NCBI RefSeq assembly: GCF_949628215.1
Contig: NC_134278.1
Coordinates: forward strand, 41,475,691-41,539,690
DNA: 64,000 nt
Reading direction: 5' to 3'
Origin: Phalacrocorax aristotelis
Taxonomy: Eukaryota > Chordata > Aves > Suliformes > Phalacrocoracidae
Shown here: piece by piece, positions 1 through 15,900 of the stretch
Position numbering within the stretch: the first letter of the stretch is position 1
Layout: every line of letters begins with the position of its first letter
Position numbers and translations under genes: made by a program
The notes under the pieces: generated by a model
Databases searched by the model: none
Told to the model about the DNA's origin: nothing
What the model saw: the letters and a program-made list of their open reading frames with translations, nothing else

Positions 1-884
1 GCAGTTTTACTGTTCTCCCTCAATAACAGCTATTATTTTGCAAGTCACAGAAGTCAGACAGTTATCACCATTATCAGCTACCATTTAGACTGGCTCAGAT
101 TTAACAGAATTAAGCTCTTGTATTTGTGCAATGCTGCCTGTCGGTGATATCCATCACTGTAGTGCATAAACTTCACTGACACCACTATGAGAGTAAAGAC
201 AATTTATCTGAAGAAATCCAAACAAAGATACAAGCAATATTATGTTCCTCAGGGAACTATAACTTATTAAAATTATACTTAAGTCAAGGGTTCTCCAACT
301 ATTTATATAGCAATTTTTTAGAAAGAGGACTGATCAACATTTAACACACTTTACGCAGAATTTGACAGCATATATTCAGACTAACAGGGTGACAAGGAAT
401 GAACATGCATAAGCCATCAGGGTTTCCCCTAACCACACGATGTCATTACAGTATTATGCCATGGGTTTGAAATATTAAAAAAAACCAAAACCGCTAGATA
501 AACAGCACAGATTCTTAAAGTTAAATCCGTCACAGGAATCCCCAGGCAGAAACATGACCTACTGGAGACTGGTCAAGCTGTTTTTTCTAATCTCATACAC
601 TTGAAAAAGATAGTATGACATACTGCTGATACTCTTTTCTCATACCAGCCCTAATACCTATTATACAGCATTAACTAATGTGTTAACGCAAAACTTTCCC
701 CCACCTCACCCCCATCTAACCACCGCCTCCTTTAAGTAGCACACTTCGTTCCACAGAGTTATCATGGAACAAGTTTTACTTCACAGCAAGATTCTTGCCA
801 GGAAGTTATTTATATAATGCTGATTGCAGAGTCTTCTACATGCTCCTCCTTCTTCCTAGCATCAAAATGTAAATCTCTAAATAC
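1..884 (-). other. MDN1 intron 17 (partial)
   Basis: AT-rich sequence upstream of the last visible MDN1 exon in window coordinates. I see no exon, RNA gene or recognisable repeat in it. Confidence 0.6.
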
Positions 885-988
885 CTCAACAAATGCAAAG
901 AGAAGTGCATTTTCTGTCATTTTCATCTGTTGATGAGCATGGTTCAGTTTAAGACCAAATGCCTCCCACTTTTCCTTCAGTGGTGAGC
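885..988 (-). CDS. MDN1: MDN1 coding exon 17 (last in window)
   Basis: Acceptor TTACAG, donor GAG|GTATTT. Encodes SPLKEKWEAFGLKLNHAHQQ and on to LLFAFVE in phase 0. The next human exon (GTLAQAV...) is not found between 1 and 884, so it lies outside the window. Confidence 0.94.
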
Positions 989-3900
989 CTGTAAGCAAAA
1001 CAAATTTAAGCTTGTACCATCAGAACAATAGCACAGACAATGTTTCACAACAGTATTTTGATCAGTCTGTTTCAAGCACAGATACAAGAGCAAGCTTGGC
1101 TGAGCAATGAAAACATTCAAGTTCTACAGATGACAGCTCATGAACTGAAAAAAAGTTGCTGATTTTGAGGGTTGGTTTTTTTTTTGTTTTGCTTTGGGCT
1201 GTGTTTTTGTTTTGTTTTTTAGTTTAGCTGAATGCTATTGACATCCAGGTACAGATAGTTTGCTATTCACTCCAGGATGTTCTAGCTTAGGAACAAATAC
1301 TTATGATGGCAATTCACTTGGTTCCAATATGACCATTACCACTCTCCAATTCCCTATCAGTTATGACATTATTTACTATTGCACTTATTTCAGTTGTTTG
1401 TTTAAAGTCACAGCCTGAGGTATATAGAGCATCATAATGACTTAAGTTGCTAACTTTGCAAGTTACAGATTTTGGCTTGTCTTTATTTTAGGATGGTCAA
1501 TACTTGCAACAAGCATTTTTTAAAACCTCATCTTTTTTTACATTTGTGGGCATTTAGTTCAATACCTGTATATTCAGAAGAACCAGATAAAAGAAAAGGG
1601 GAGACAAGGTTCATAATTAAGTTTGTTTGGCCTATGCTGAATGAAAGCTACCATTTCATTGTTCAGCAGGTCTAGAATCAGAAACCACTCCACACAAGGC
1701 AAAGCATAAATATTGCCTCTGTCCCAAATAGGTTGCAAAGTATGAAACAAAAACCTTCTATTACGTTGGGGTTTTTTGCTGTTATTTTGTTTTGCTTTAT
1801 TTTTAAAATAAGATATATTTGTGAGATCTAATGAGGTTCCAGGACTGAAAGCATACATGCATTCATATGGAAGACTGCCACACAGAAAACTAGGACTGTT
1901 CACCAGCACAGCAAACAAGTTGAGTGTTGAGTGGAGATCAGATGTCAAGGGCACCATAGGTCAGAGAAATCAACCTTCACTCTGTCAGGCATAGCTAACA
2001 GTGATAGAGTAGGAAGAAAAAACATCTATTCTAACAGTACTTTGAATGTCTTGTTGTAGACAGAGATTACATTTTTCAAAACCAGGAGAAAGACAGTAAT
2101 AAAAAGGGATGAAAGAAAAAAAAAAACAACAAAAACACAAAAACAAACCCCACACCAAGAAAAACCCAAAACAAAACCTCCCCCCCCCCCAAAAAAAAAA
2201 AATCAAAGAATTCATCACTAATTGTCTACTCTCTACAACGGTTCACCGCTAATGATGTGTGTTTGATCAGTCTGAATTCTCACCAGATGCATTTTCTTTT
2301 GCTTCCTTATTAATAGCAGATTTATGAATATGCTGCATTAGTTTTAGCAGATCATGCCAACGTTTCTGCCTGTAGCAGGTCTGAATGTGTCCCAAGAAAG
2401 TCTGATTTTTCTTTCTAGAAAACGTCTGAGAGAAGAGTTCTTCAAAAGACTCTCGCAGAGGTAGCCAGATCAACTTGTTATCCACAGGCTTGTAACTGAA
2501 AAGAAGCAAAAGATTAGTTACTTATTTGTGACACAGGGACAGGAACTAGCATCTGTGAACTAACAAAAACAGCTACTGAAACAATACTGTCCATGAAGGA
2601 ACTCTGGTGTCCATAGTTTTTCACTGAACTAATGAGCGAAGTAAAACTGCACATATTTAAATGCACCTTATGTGGCAATTCTATAAAGACTGATAAGTAA
2701 AATATTTTTACACCTACCAACAAGTATGTCCAGTGAATATTATATCACATTCATATTAAACAGCTTAGCCATATTTAAAGAGACATTTAAAGAGACACAG
2801 AGAGCGTGCTTTTAAATTACTTCTTCACGTACACATGAAGAACACACAATTCAGTGAAACTGCTTCTGTTCTTCAGCAAGGACAACAAGGTTTCTGCATG
2901 CAAACATGTTTCTTAGGACATTCAATGCTACTATGAAACAGATACGTGTCTAAAAACAATTCTTTGACAACACAACTATACTCGTGTAAGAAGGTTGTTC
3001 TGATACTGTCAATTTGCAGAACAGAGAAAGCAGTAGTCAGTGACTCACCCCCCTAATAGATCCCCTGTGTCACTTTGTTGGTTCATGTTGATAACCCTCA
3101 GATGGTGTCCTTGAAACAGAAATAGAAAGGACCATCAACTTGGGTTTTTTTTTTAGTTTGTTTGCCATTTTTTAAATCATCAAGTTACAGTCTTCACACT
3201 TTATTTACCTGTAATATGAGCAAGGTACTGAACAGTTGAGGTTTTGCCAGTTCCTGTTTCACCAACCAAAAGCACAGGTTCTCCTTTGACAACACAAACT
3301 GCAAGCTGTTCAATCAATACTGCAGATGGCCGTGTGGCAGCAAAGGTTTGTTTTGCTCTGAAAAAAAACAAAGGAAGCAACTCAAAAACAAGATCTATCA
3401 AGGAGCTCGTCTCAATTTCACCCTTTTTTTTTTTTTTTAGATGAGTGGTTGATTTTTTCTTTTTTAATTAAAAATATAGGTTTGGGAAGAATTAGTTCCA
3501 AGATACCCTTATAAGATACTCATTTTTCTCAAGATACAACCTAGAAATTCAGGATTTCCAAAGCACCTCCTGGCCAGTGGAGTTAGTACCACATACTACA
3601 AAAATCTTTCTTCACAAAGATAGATTCATTGAAATCTTAATATAACAGCTGTGGATCCACACTGTTTTGAAGAAACTCTAGTTCAAAAGAAGCTGAAAAT
3701 CTCCTTGCTTTGGCTGCCAGAAGTATGATGCAAACAGCCTTAAAGATACACAAGGTAAAATTGAGATCACAAGAAAGAACTCATCACATTCCTTTCATTA
3801 GAGAATATCCAATTTGCATTTTTTAAACCTGTGACTTCTAATCTGTTCTTTTCCAACACAAAATATTTCAATTCACACGGAAACTACAAGATGTTCTACC

Positions 3901-6900
3901 TTTGTACAGTGAGAGCCTGGGTTTGTTTCTTCATGAGATGCACTCTTCCGACAGAGACTTCTTGTTCCCGTATTAGAATTTCTGGTTTATAGAGTTCACA
4001 AAAGAACTCCACCTGTGAAGAAAGCATCAACATTTCCAATACTAATGTTGCCTACAACATCACACTAAGAACATTCATGCTGTGCTACCAGTATTACTTC
4101 GCAGCAAGCTAATTTTTCATTATAAAATTTTATATTTTGCAGGTTTTACATACTCATCACTTACAATACCGAAGGACTGCAGAAGTGTTATTTGTCTGTA
4201 AAAACAACATCTTTCCATTTAATCACTTGGCAATGGGTCCATGCCATTATATTTCTACTTCGTTTATTTCCATGGTAGCTCAACTATGTCACCTTGAACC
4301 TGGCAAGAGTTAACTTAAATAATAAACAACGTCCCTCAAAAACTTGGTAAATACCTCTGTGTAAACAAGGATATTTTGCCATTGGTAGAGGATAACACCT
4401 TCCTGTATTGTAATAATGCAAAAGGAAAAAGGACAAACAGAAAAATCCATGGACGTTTTAGGGATTCATCTGTCCACCCAGCTGGCAAGTTTTTCAGTCT
4501 TAAAGTAACAAATGAGGGAATTTCCTTTGCAATCAAACTTCTGTATAGTCTGAAGTAGTTGACGAAGTAATGATTTTGTTTAACTCAGCCACTTATATCA
4601 CATGCTATTAATATATATTTAATAGCCTCTAAAAAGGTACTTGATTTTTGGAACCAATGATTACAGAACACGTAGCAAGGAAGATTATGTTTCTCTCAGA
4701 ACTCTTAAGTGATTCAAGTTCATTGTAACCACCAAAGAAAAACCACATTCTTTACTACTCTGTGCATCCAGCAGCAACATGTGCTTAGGCAACTGTGTGA
4801 TCCTTCTTTTGCATGATGAGTCCATTTGCAATCTGCTCTGAAACAGGTTCACTGGAACTTTCAGAGAAAAAAAAAGCAGCTGAAAATGAAACAGGAGAAA
4901 AACGTAGATCCTGGGATAGTACAGGGAGCAAAAAAAAAGTGTTAGGAACAGATTGATGGGCATATCTTTAAAGAAAAATAGCAGAACACTTATATTAATC
5001 ACTAGAAAAATTTCAAGTTATAGAAAAATACCAATAAACATGTTAATTAAAGCTCAACATACCTTTTTCTTGGAAATATTTAGTTTACTTCCAATAACTT
5101 TTGCCATTTTCTCTCTGCTCCCTTGGTTGGACAGCATAGCTGTGAAACAGTCCAATGCCTGTCAAGGGGAAAACAAACCAACTTCTTCAAAACAAATTTT
5201 GTATGATATGATCTGACAAACACCATCTTAACTGACACGAGCTTGAATCCAATCCAGCTATGGTAAATAAAACTATTTCACTGTCCCCAGATCAAGTCAA
5301 ACAACAGAGTTCAAAGGGATATAATAAGAACTTCTAAAAACTCTTTAGTGTAGTGGGTTTCTACTGAAAGTAAAACTTTTTCAATGCTCAGTCACAGAAG
5401 CTATCTTTAGATGAATGGACCAAAAAACAGAGAGGGAAGTAACATTGTAAGATCTCGCCTCTGAAAACTACCTCTGACTGATGCACACCCAAAAAATTCC
5501 AAACCTGGAATGTAAACTGACGCATAGGAAAGCAGCATCATATTACAAGAAAAAAAAAATCTTAAAACTTTTACTCTCAGTCATATGTAGTCCCAGCTCA
5601 TATGAGTTAAAATTATGTTCCAGCATGCTGTTTGTATGACAGTGTAAGCCTGGACTGGCTTTCACCACATTACTGCAAACAATTTTCCTAGTAGTAAGGA
5701 GAGCCTCTGATAGACGGATCACAAACATTCCAACTACAATCCAATTGCTTCAGATAAAACTAAATGTAAATTCTCATCTCACATTCCCAAGTAGAGTATT
5801 TTAAGATTTATGAGGCAATGCTAGGATTTGGGTAAGCAATTTCTGGATCAAGTCTTACCGCACCTCCTGAAAAATATTCACTGCCGTGGTTGAAGAATTA
5901 CTGTCAAAGTTGTAAGCAATCCTGCTGCACCAATTCAGCAAGTCTCTAAAAAGAAAACACCGAAAAGATTTGGTACAATCAAGCCAAAACGCACAGCACC
6001 TTCTTTCATGTTCAGCTTAGGTCATTATGTCATCTTCTAGCAACTGCACATTTAGTTGCCATGTAAGTTGTACATGGGCAGACACATATAAATAGGATGC
6101 TAATTCTGAAGAGTAGCTGAGCACATAAATACCAACAGTGGTGCTTTCAGATATGTTGCTTAGAAATTGATACTACACACTCCATTAAACTATAAGGTAA
6201 TCATGAAACTGAAAAAATGAAAAGCAGAAGCCTTTCATCCAGGAAGGTATAAAAAACTATTTTTTTCAAGATACTGCTTTGTTATGAACAACAAAATCTT
6301 CTGAAAGGCAAGAAAAGGGAACATCTAATTTTCTAGAAAAACAACTGCTGTTTTAGTATCAGTGGCATTCTTATGCTTCACAAAAATATTAGATACTGCC
6401 CACACCTACTATTTACTGACTAATTCACAAAGCGCTACTGGTTATAGAAATTCCACATGGGGAGCACTGCTGTTTGGTATGAAAGGAAGAAATAATTGAA
6501 CATCAAGCTGCATTTCATTATAAAAATACTGAAATTAGTAGTATACTACACATCTGGTTACTTTCAGGCATCTGTGAAAAATGCTGTGAGTGTCTAATAC
6601 AAAATTACCTAGATAAGCAAATATATATACTTGCCAAAAATGTTATCTACTATCTATTGGGAGAACATTATATAGTACATGTCAGTCAGCAGTTCTTAAC
6701 TGGAACTGATATTTTGTGTTAAAATGAATTCAGAAGTAATCCATATGGCTTAATACCAACTCAACACCACATATGACAAAAGCTAGACTTTTTTTTTTTT
6801 TTTGAGGACAAAGTATAGCAAATAGGAAGTCCTAAATAATTCAGATTGAGATTTTTTTAAAAGATACATTAATCATTATTTTTAAATGAAAAATGGATTT

Positions 6901-9900
6901 TTCCACTTTTTATGAAATCCCAATTTAATTATTCAAACCTTTATGACTATTTTTTAAAAATTAAGAAAAACAAAAAAGATAAACCCTTCTAACTCTACAG
7001 CTAGCCAACTAACTTCCTTCTAATAAATAAGAAAGGATAACCTCAGAGATAGTTCTCGTCCTTCCAGATTTGGTTTCTTGTTTTCTGATCTTGGTTCTGA
7101 TGAATCTTCTGGTATATGCCCAGAGCCAGAAGCACTGTTTTCTGATGCCTGATACTTGTCTCCCGTAAGGTGAATATAAATGTCCAGCAAGTGATCAGTT
7201 ACAAGAGCAAGGTTGGGGTATCTCCTCTGAAGAACCTGAAAAGAGTAAAACAAAACAAAACAACACCACCACATAGAAAAATATCTTTAGCATTGGAAGG
7301 AAACCACCAGGCCCCCAAATTTTGTAGGATACACTTCAATAGATACTGAAGCTAGCAAGCTACACAAAACCACTCTCTTAGAGCTTCTCATCTGAGGAAA
7401 ATAAAAGTCATTGTGACTTATATGATATCGATTTGGATGCCAAAAGTGAGTTTTACCAACTCTACTCCAATTCATTTAATACATTTGCAAAAATACCAAC
7501 AGAAGAAAAAAAAGGTATGTTCAACCCTATTCTAAACTCAAGTCATAATCATACAACTTTACAACAGATAACAAAAGTTATCCTATCATTTTAATGACTG
7601 AATTTCTGTGCATTCAAGTTGTCTATTCACTGTGCTGATAAAGACACATTAAGGGGCTAATTTTTCTTCTGTAATTTCCTTTCAGCTCAGTTCTCTCCAT
7701 TACAGTTTGCCAGCCAAAATTATTGCTTCCCAAAATAAGCTTTTGACAGATACATACCAGGAACACTGGTCCTACCCTGCCAAGCTGACGTTTAAGATTA
7801 ACCAGAAGAACACGAGTCTATTTTCAAGACAAGCAAGTGGGTGTTTTCTACCACTATCTCTTCTACTACTAGAGAATCTTACACAGTGCTTGATTTACAC
7901 ATTTTTGTGACTTGAGCTACAAAGTTACAAAAAAGAACAGAAAGAACATAATGCTAAGTGACACATTTAGCACCAAGGCTTCCTTTCTTAAGGTTTTGAC
8001 AGCCAAGATTTACTTTAGTATTGGTCCTTTCTGGAGATCTCTGACATCAGTTAGGTGAGATAGTCTTTTTTAATACTGCAGCTGTGAGCTTCCTAGAATT
8101 CCTGCCCATGTGGGTCTATTTGTAGCAGAAGCAGCTACAGCACACAAGCATGCGCATCTCCAGCAAACTGTCTGCAGAGGCCTCCCTGTGCATCTACTCG
8201 CTTCCCCTCCAACAAAATCTACAAGTACGAAACAAGTGCTGTTCTTGCCCCCTTCCTAACAATTAGCTGACAAATGACAAAATGAAAAACCACAGGTATT
8301 TACGGTCACCGACAACTGCAGTGGCTGCTGAATGAGTTCCAAGGAGCAAATGAATCCTACTGAAAAACTATCATCTTCACTCTAGAAAATTCAGAACTTT
8401 CTCCTCAACTCTTCTGCTAGAAACTATTCACCCCCTTGTCCCTTAGGCAAGGCTCCTATTCTGAGCTCCGTATCACAAGGCGAATCTCTAGAGAACTCTA
8501 TTTTCAGTTAAGTGCTGGGCTCCTTTAATCTTTTGAAGGACTACATGAATTTTTGGAAGGACTACATTCCCTAGAAATGCTAACAAAAGATGTCAATAGA
8601 AACAGTCATTCTGAGCTGATAACTGACCAACTACTTTTAATCTCAAATCTTAGAATTTGGGATTACAGTAAGGTCAATTTTTTTTCCCCTCTCTGTTTTT
8701 AAATCCGTGAGCTACAAAACAGCAAAGTAATTTGATTAAGTAATTTGATTCTTAGACCCACTCAAAGCAGAACTGTATTTGCCAAGGCAAGTTCCAGGAA
8801 TCTTTGTCCAATTCACTCCAAACTTCCCTGACAAACTGTCCATTTACTTCAAAACCAGCAGCAGAGACCTGAAGTGATAAGTGTGTACTGTGGAACTTGG
8901 AGATAAAAATAAGCATGAAATTTATTACTGAAAAACATTTATTATCCTTTATTGAAGCAATTATTTGTATGCCACAACAGAGGAACAGATACCATACCTC
9001 CTTGAGTTCTCCTTTGCTCATGTTATCCAGACGTATTTTGGTCCAATATTTGTCCAAAAGAGCAGCGTGGCTGCCTTGCTGTCTGTACCAACCTCCGCCG
9101 CAACTGAATATCCTTAATCAAAACAACATGAAGAAACAGAATATATTGTGTCTTGCTGCAGAATTCAACATATTCAGTGCGTTCCTGTGCATCAAAGAAC
9201 ATGTTACATACTGCTGCTACAACATAATGTGCATGCCTAGATCACCCACTGTTTGTCACTGTACTGCCACGGATCGCACGTTGCCTATCTCTGCTTTCCA
9301 AATTATCTGCTCTTTTTCCAGTGTTTTCCCCATGTAGTGCATGTATCTCTCCTTAGAGATACTTGCATAAAGATGACTGACAACAAGTCTATCAAAAACA
9401 ATATACAGAATCCTTTTTACAAAGAGGAGCCCTGACAGAAGTGGCCTAGGAAACATCTTCCACAGACCCTTTAGGATCTGTGCTCTATTGCAGAGATGCA
9501 GGAAAAGCATCTCCAGTCCCTGTCCCCTGCACAGTCTTTCCTGATTCTTCTTCCTCATTCTTCAGGTTCACAGTCCTTTCCAGCATATATTTTCTTCTGT
9601 ACATTTTTTTTTACTGCACATATAACTATGCACCCACTGTGGAAGTAGCCTGGCACATGCAAAGCATTAGATATTGGTTTTGTAGTTTGGTTTTTGTTTT
9701 CAGTTTTGGGTTTTTTTTGTTGGTTTGTTGGAGGTTTTTTAAAATAATATTCCATAGCTGGAAACTGTAATAGATTTATTGAATCTGCTCTAACAAGCCC
9801 AATGGAAACTATCATTTGCTGCAATACAAAATGTTACCAAGTATACCAAAGAGGAAAATCTTGGGAGACAAGGTGACCAAAAGAGAATTTAATCCAAGAG

Positions 9901-12900
9901 ACTCCATTCCAGAAAAAAAATAGATCAGATAAATAAAAAACTACGGAAGGAAGACAAAAGCAGGCAATTTTTTTAAAGGTTTTGATGTAAACTACAAAAA
10001 ATTTCAATATCATGTAAGCATTCCTCTTCTAGATATCCTAACCTTTAATCTTGATACATTATTATGTCTTAATATACAAAAAGACATTTTGACATCTGAT
10101 GCATGAGCCATTGCTACAGTGAAACCACAAGGGAGAGTATAAATCTTTTGGTTAGAAAACATTACCTCTATACTGACAAGACTTTCACAAATCAGAAGGA
10201 AAAAAAAATTTAAAAAAATCTATTTCTTTTTTCATGATTCCCAAATAAAATAGCTTTACCTTATTATAAATGCATGGTTCAGTTAAAATTATTAATGAAA
10301 CTCTTAAAAAATATGTTCCAGGGAACACATGCGTACAACTGCTCAAGAAGAAGGTAGAATAAGAAACAAAACCCAGACATTCAGTAGTCAGGCTACCAAC
10401 TACCCCAAGACGAGCAAAACTAAGAAATATTTTCTACACAGCTGCTGTTAAAATTATTAAGTTAAGATACCTTATGGATATCAATCATATACCTTTTAGA
10501 CACAGTAATTGCTGAGAGCGGTACCCTGGTTTGGTGAGGGGTTGGTTTTGTAGGGTTCCCTCCCAGAAAATTTCATTCCTTCTGCCTTGAAGTGTCTTTT
10601 CTGTACAAAGGCTGGATTCACCCAGTAGTAATATAAGGCTGCTCTGAAGTGAAAAAATTCCTTTCACAACTTCTATGACTATTGCTTGTTAATTGGGAAT
10701 GGATAAAATACTCCTGACCAAATACCTTGTACTTGCTATCTTTGATTTAAAAATAGGATATCCATGCTCTTAAACTCATTTGACTTTAAAAGCCTACCTC
10801 CTGGTTGCGAAGAACTGGAATCCCGATGCTACTTTTAAACAGTCACCACGGCCAGGAATTACCAACTCTCTTTTTTCTAAGAGAGGAATCAGCACAGAGA
10901 TCTGGAGAAGAAAATTTGTAAAACATTTTTTTTTCTTTGTGAAACTCCAACAGACAGCACACCCATCCACACTCATTTCACACTCGAGATGCTAGAGCAC
11001 TTCCGCAGAGCACCACCTCATTGTCAGCAACTGCTGTTCCTGCAGACTGTGCTTCCAAGTGATGCTAACAGGAATTGCAGAGCCCCCAGTAATGTTAATC
11101 AGCAGGGGGAAGTCACAGGTGTAATGTTTCCCTCTCTTCTTTCTCCTATATTCAGATTTAATGATAAGAGAATGGAAATGACAGTCTCTACACTGCAAGT
11201 CTAAATCAAAACTATTTTAATTTGTCAAATGAATTACTAAGCCCTTTCATGTCAGAAGCCTTATTTTCTTTATCTGCCTGAACAAAGACGTTGTTTGACA
11301 TCTTTGAGATGCAGATCAACATTTTTCAGTGTATACCCTGCTACACCCATGAGAATTTGGTAACTATTTAAAGAATCTACCTTGCCATGCAGAAGTACAG
11401 TAATAATGGTGGAAGAAAAAAAGGAGGTAGGACCACAATGATCCCTCAGCACAGAGGGAAGCAAGCACAGAGACTTTGATATGCAGAAAGCAGACAGGAT
11501 GCCTGCAGGGAGCACCTGAAGAAAGGGAGAGATGGATGCAGGATACTACTCAGGGCATGCTTATGATGAGTGTAATGAGCTGAGTCCACAGAAGCAAATA
11601 AGTGCATGACCCTCTGGCAGTGAAAAACTGTCTGGTATATACAAGGAGTATTTCTTGGCTTTCTTATAAATTCCCTGTATTTCAGAAGCTAGAACCCAAT
11701 AAACAAGTTGTCAGGCTATTTAGTCATACAAAGGATGCTTTACAGAACAGATATGAAAGAAAACAACTATCTGCAGAACATCCAGCAGGCCTACAGAGCA
11801 AAGCATCTCTAAGACATCGTTCTTGCAGAAGACATGCTTTCAGCAGACAGACTGTCATCCTTCCCTTTTGAAGTAATAAGTAGTTGTTCTAGAGCTGAAA
11901 ACAGGAAATCTGTTAAAACTTATACTGCTTAATGTAAAACATTTTTAATATGATATTAATATTATGCCAGAGGTAAGAAACATGTAAAAAACAAAAAAAA
12001 CCACCACAGGATAAAACAGTAAAAAATACTATTAACAGCACCACTCTAATACAGTGACAATATTCTGTGGTGTTTGGGGCCACATTTGTTTTCAAATATT
12101 AAAATATGATTTAAAAGACACTTAGGTCATTATGAGCATCAATTGAAACCTTCAGAGTGAAATCTGGCACCAGTGGCAGCATCATGGCTACTCTAAACCA
12201 ACAACAAAAATGAATGCAATGTGCTAATATGCGAACAAAGACACACAACTTAAATCTTTCTAACCCTTTTTAAAGGGGCAGTGTTTTAGCATGCTGCTGC
12301 AGAACTCATGGTGATTAGACTCCAAAAATTGCTAGTATTGGCCTTAAGACCAGTACTTTACATTGAACATGTATCTACATACCACATCCAGAGGAGCATA
12401 ATCAATATCCTCCAGAAGTATCCAATGACCTTTGGTAACAGCTTGTGTCAAGGTTCCAGGTTGCCATACAAACTCCCCTGGTACATCTGTACAACGATAC
12501 ATACCAAGCAGCGTCTATGACAGAAACAATCAGTAAATTAGAAACCTGTTCATTACATCCCTTAAAAACTCAGAGTAAAAACTCACAAAAATGACTGAAG
12601 TTGGTATGTAAGTAACACTTGCTTAGCTTCCACATTACTAAGCAATCCATCTGGTAAGCACTACACTTGTTTTAATTAAGGAAAAAAAAGTTTCACCCCT
12701 CTGCACCTATGATAATCTCACTGAAACAGAGTCATTAAAATGAACCAGGTAATCGGAAGTGAATTTACAGAGCTGTGCCACCATAATTAACAAATAATCA
12801 ACAGTATAACATATAAAACTGTCTAGGGTTGCACTGAACTCTATTTTACATATCTGAGAAGTCTGCGACTAACCTAGTAAGAGGAATTGTAATGCAAGTT

Positions 12901-15900
12901 ATTCAAAGATACAAAACCAGTTAAATGTTGCTTCTCCACAAAGTTGTAAATTCCACATTTAAGCATTCCTTAAATAAATAAGTTTATCATTTCACTACTG
13001 CATATTTTGTACCTTGAACTTATCACTTTTTCTTAATATGGTGGTCTTACTCACGTACATGAAAAGATACTCTTGCAAAGAATAGTTGTGAGATGGTGAA
13101 ATCAGCTGTTCTATGCAAGTAAAGGAGGTGCTTATGCATGCTAATAAGAAGCTTCAGACAGCACCTGTCATAGATACTAACCACCTTGGAAAACTAAATA
13201 CAAATTGAGCCAAACAGCATAAATCAATTCAAGGCCAAAAGTTATATATGCAAAACCAGAAGAATGTGAAAGTATCTTTACATCCGGTTTTATCTCTATA
13301 GATAGAGCTAGATCACTATTATGTAAGTGCAAGTGTCCTCAACATCACAGGATCTTACTTCCTCTCGCTCTTAACACAAAAAACCGGAATCACATTAAAC
13401 TGACATCAGCTCACTTAAGCTGAAATAAAAGTGCCCATACAGCCTTCAGTACCACCCTGAGTCATTCTAGAATCATTTTTTAATAACAAAAGTCAAAAAT
13501 TATTTTAAAAAATCAATAGGGCTCTTCCACATAGAAAAACCCTGATAAAACATAATTTGAATTAAACAGATGCCACACAATTATGCGCCAAATTAAAAAC
13601 CTACTGACGCGTAACTGTGATTTTTCTTCACATTTATTTATTCTCATCAATAGAAGACCAATACTACAGAGTTGGGGGTTGTGGGGTCTTTGGGTAAGAA
13701 GTTAAACATTATCTTTTTAGAAAATTAAGTCCAGGCTTCAATTAAAAATTATGTCCCATCATCCAACCATAAAACAACTTCATCAGTTACCTTACTATCA
13801 GTTTGATCCCCAAGTTGGACTTTCAAAATATGAGGAGGCTTTACTCTTCCTGTAACAGCTGCTAAATATTCAATTAAAGAAGTTTTTCCACATCCAATTG
13901 GTCCTTCCAATAAAACAGGACTCTCATACGCTACAGCAATAGCAAGGTTTTGAAGATTTGTGAGGGCAGATTCAACCAAAACAAAATGGCCAGTATTATG
14001 TTCCTGTTCAAACATAAAATTCGAGTTACTACATCAAAATTGATATTTTTTGTTTCTTTTTGACAGGTTGTATAACACAGAACATTTAGGAAAGTGAGCC
14101 CAAGAACTAGAAAATTTTGGCCTGCAGATCTGTCAACACATATCAAATAAAATACAGGATTCTAAAGGTGTATTTAATGACAGATATTAAAATAGATTTC
14201 ATCAAAAACCTATTTAGGTGAAACACTTTATTAACTGTACGTACAATTTGTTCCCAAAGGTAGTTCACACTAAGTTGTCAGTACAGGCATAGTAACTATT
14301 CATTCATAACACATGTCAATCATACAATTTGCAATATAAGTGAATTTAAGTCATCAGAATGGATCTGAACCACAGGACAAATCAAATAGCAGTTAGATTC
14401 AGATGATGCAAGTATGAATATTAACTGTCATATTTACTTTTTCCTGCACAGGCCAAGTTATAAAACTCATTAAACTCCATGCATAAAAAAAAGGTACGTT
14501 CAGTAACATTTTTATTTTATTCAAAATGCAATAAATGTAGTTCATTGAATGGTAATTAATCAATGCTACAGATACTCTCCAAATATTTTCTCTCTCCTAC
14601 AGTCACTTGTATAGCAGTATATGGCACAAGAATTAGTGCTTTCCTGCCAAAAGGCGGAGAGAAAAGAAATCAGAGTATGTACTGCACTGAAACACGTGTC
14701 TTGTATTTAAGTTTGATCTTTTCAGATATCGTTTCATGTACTTCTCTGGTAACAATGCTAGTTTTTAAGAGTCCCTGCTTTCCCTCAGTTTACTCCTACC
14801 TCTTCATCAGACCTCCTCAGCTGCAGCTGGAACTACACTGCATACCAGATCAGTGAAATACCCGTGGCTATTAAAAAAATAAAAGCATGCCTTTTGGGGA
14901 AGTTCTTTTCTCCCTCATAGACAAAGAGTATCCTTTCAGCAATCCAGTTTATGGCATGGCCTTGCTTCTGCACAGTTGCAGCAGCAATGACACTTGCATG
15001 GGAGTAAGAACCTCCTTAAACAGCTCCACAGTTTCCCCCACTGCAATGAATTTCAAACCACACCCTCAACCCCATTAAAGAAAGCTAGAATTCAGCAAAT
15101 TCAACTACAGAAGTTGGAGGGGGAGGAAGAATTTCACAGGAAATTCCTCTTTCCTGGCTTCTGCTACTCAAGAAATTCTGGACATCAGTAGTCTTCATCC
15201 ATTCCTTTGTAGATCAGTGTCACAGAATTAAACAGAAATACTCAGCTAAGAGCTAAAACTACCTAAATGAGAAAAACAGTCAAGAATACTGTCTACTGCT
15301 ACAAAGAACCACCTGAACAGTTCAAGATGAACAGCATTTCAAGAGAGAAAAAGGTTAAATACTGTTTGCTCAAAAACACTGATGTCTTTGATGGACTTCC
15401 TAAAACTATAACGCACTACACTCTGCATTACACTTCACTCAAGCAGAGAAAGTAAGTTCTTGCTCACTTCCTCTCCCCTTTTTCTGCCTTCTAGAAGAGT
15501 AAGCAGCAGCCTTATTTTCTTTTAAGAGAAGAACTAAGAGTATGTTCAGAGAAGGGCTGTTTATAAGATGTCTGTATAGCACAAAAAACTACTTTGTGGA
15601 GGTAAAAGCAACTGTGCCAGATCCTGGCTTTACTCAGCTATGGAATATCACCCTAACTTGCGCTGGAGATACTATGTAAGGCTGAATATTCTTTTGTAGT
15701 ATGTTCTTAAGAACTGTTACATGAAGACAAAATGAACAGCACTATTACACTTTCATTAATTCATTCCACTGCAGAGCTGCTTTGCGGTGTCTATATTATG
15801 CAACAGTAGCTTACAGCACACATTGAGAAAGCTAAAGATACATACTACCCATAGTACCTCAATAACATTTAAGCAGGAAATGAACTCAGTTCACTGCATT

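Noticed and set aside
9101-9104. Alternative acceptor ATTCAG for MDN1 exon 9
   Set aside because: It would drop the residues corresponding to the human segment before SCGG and break the phase from exon 8.
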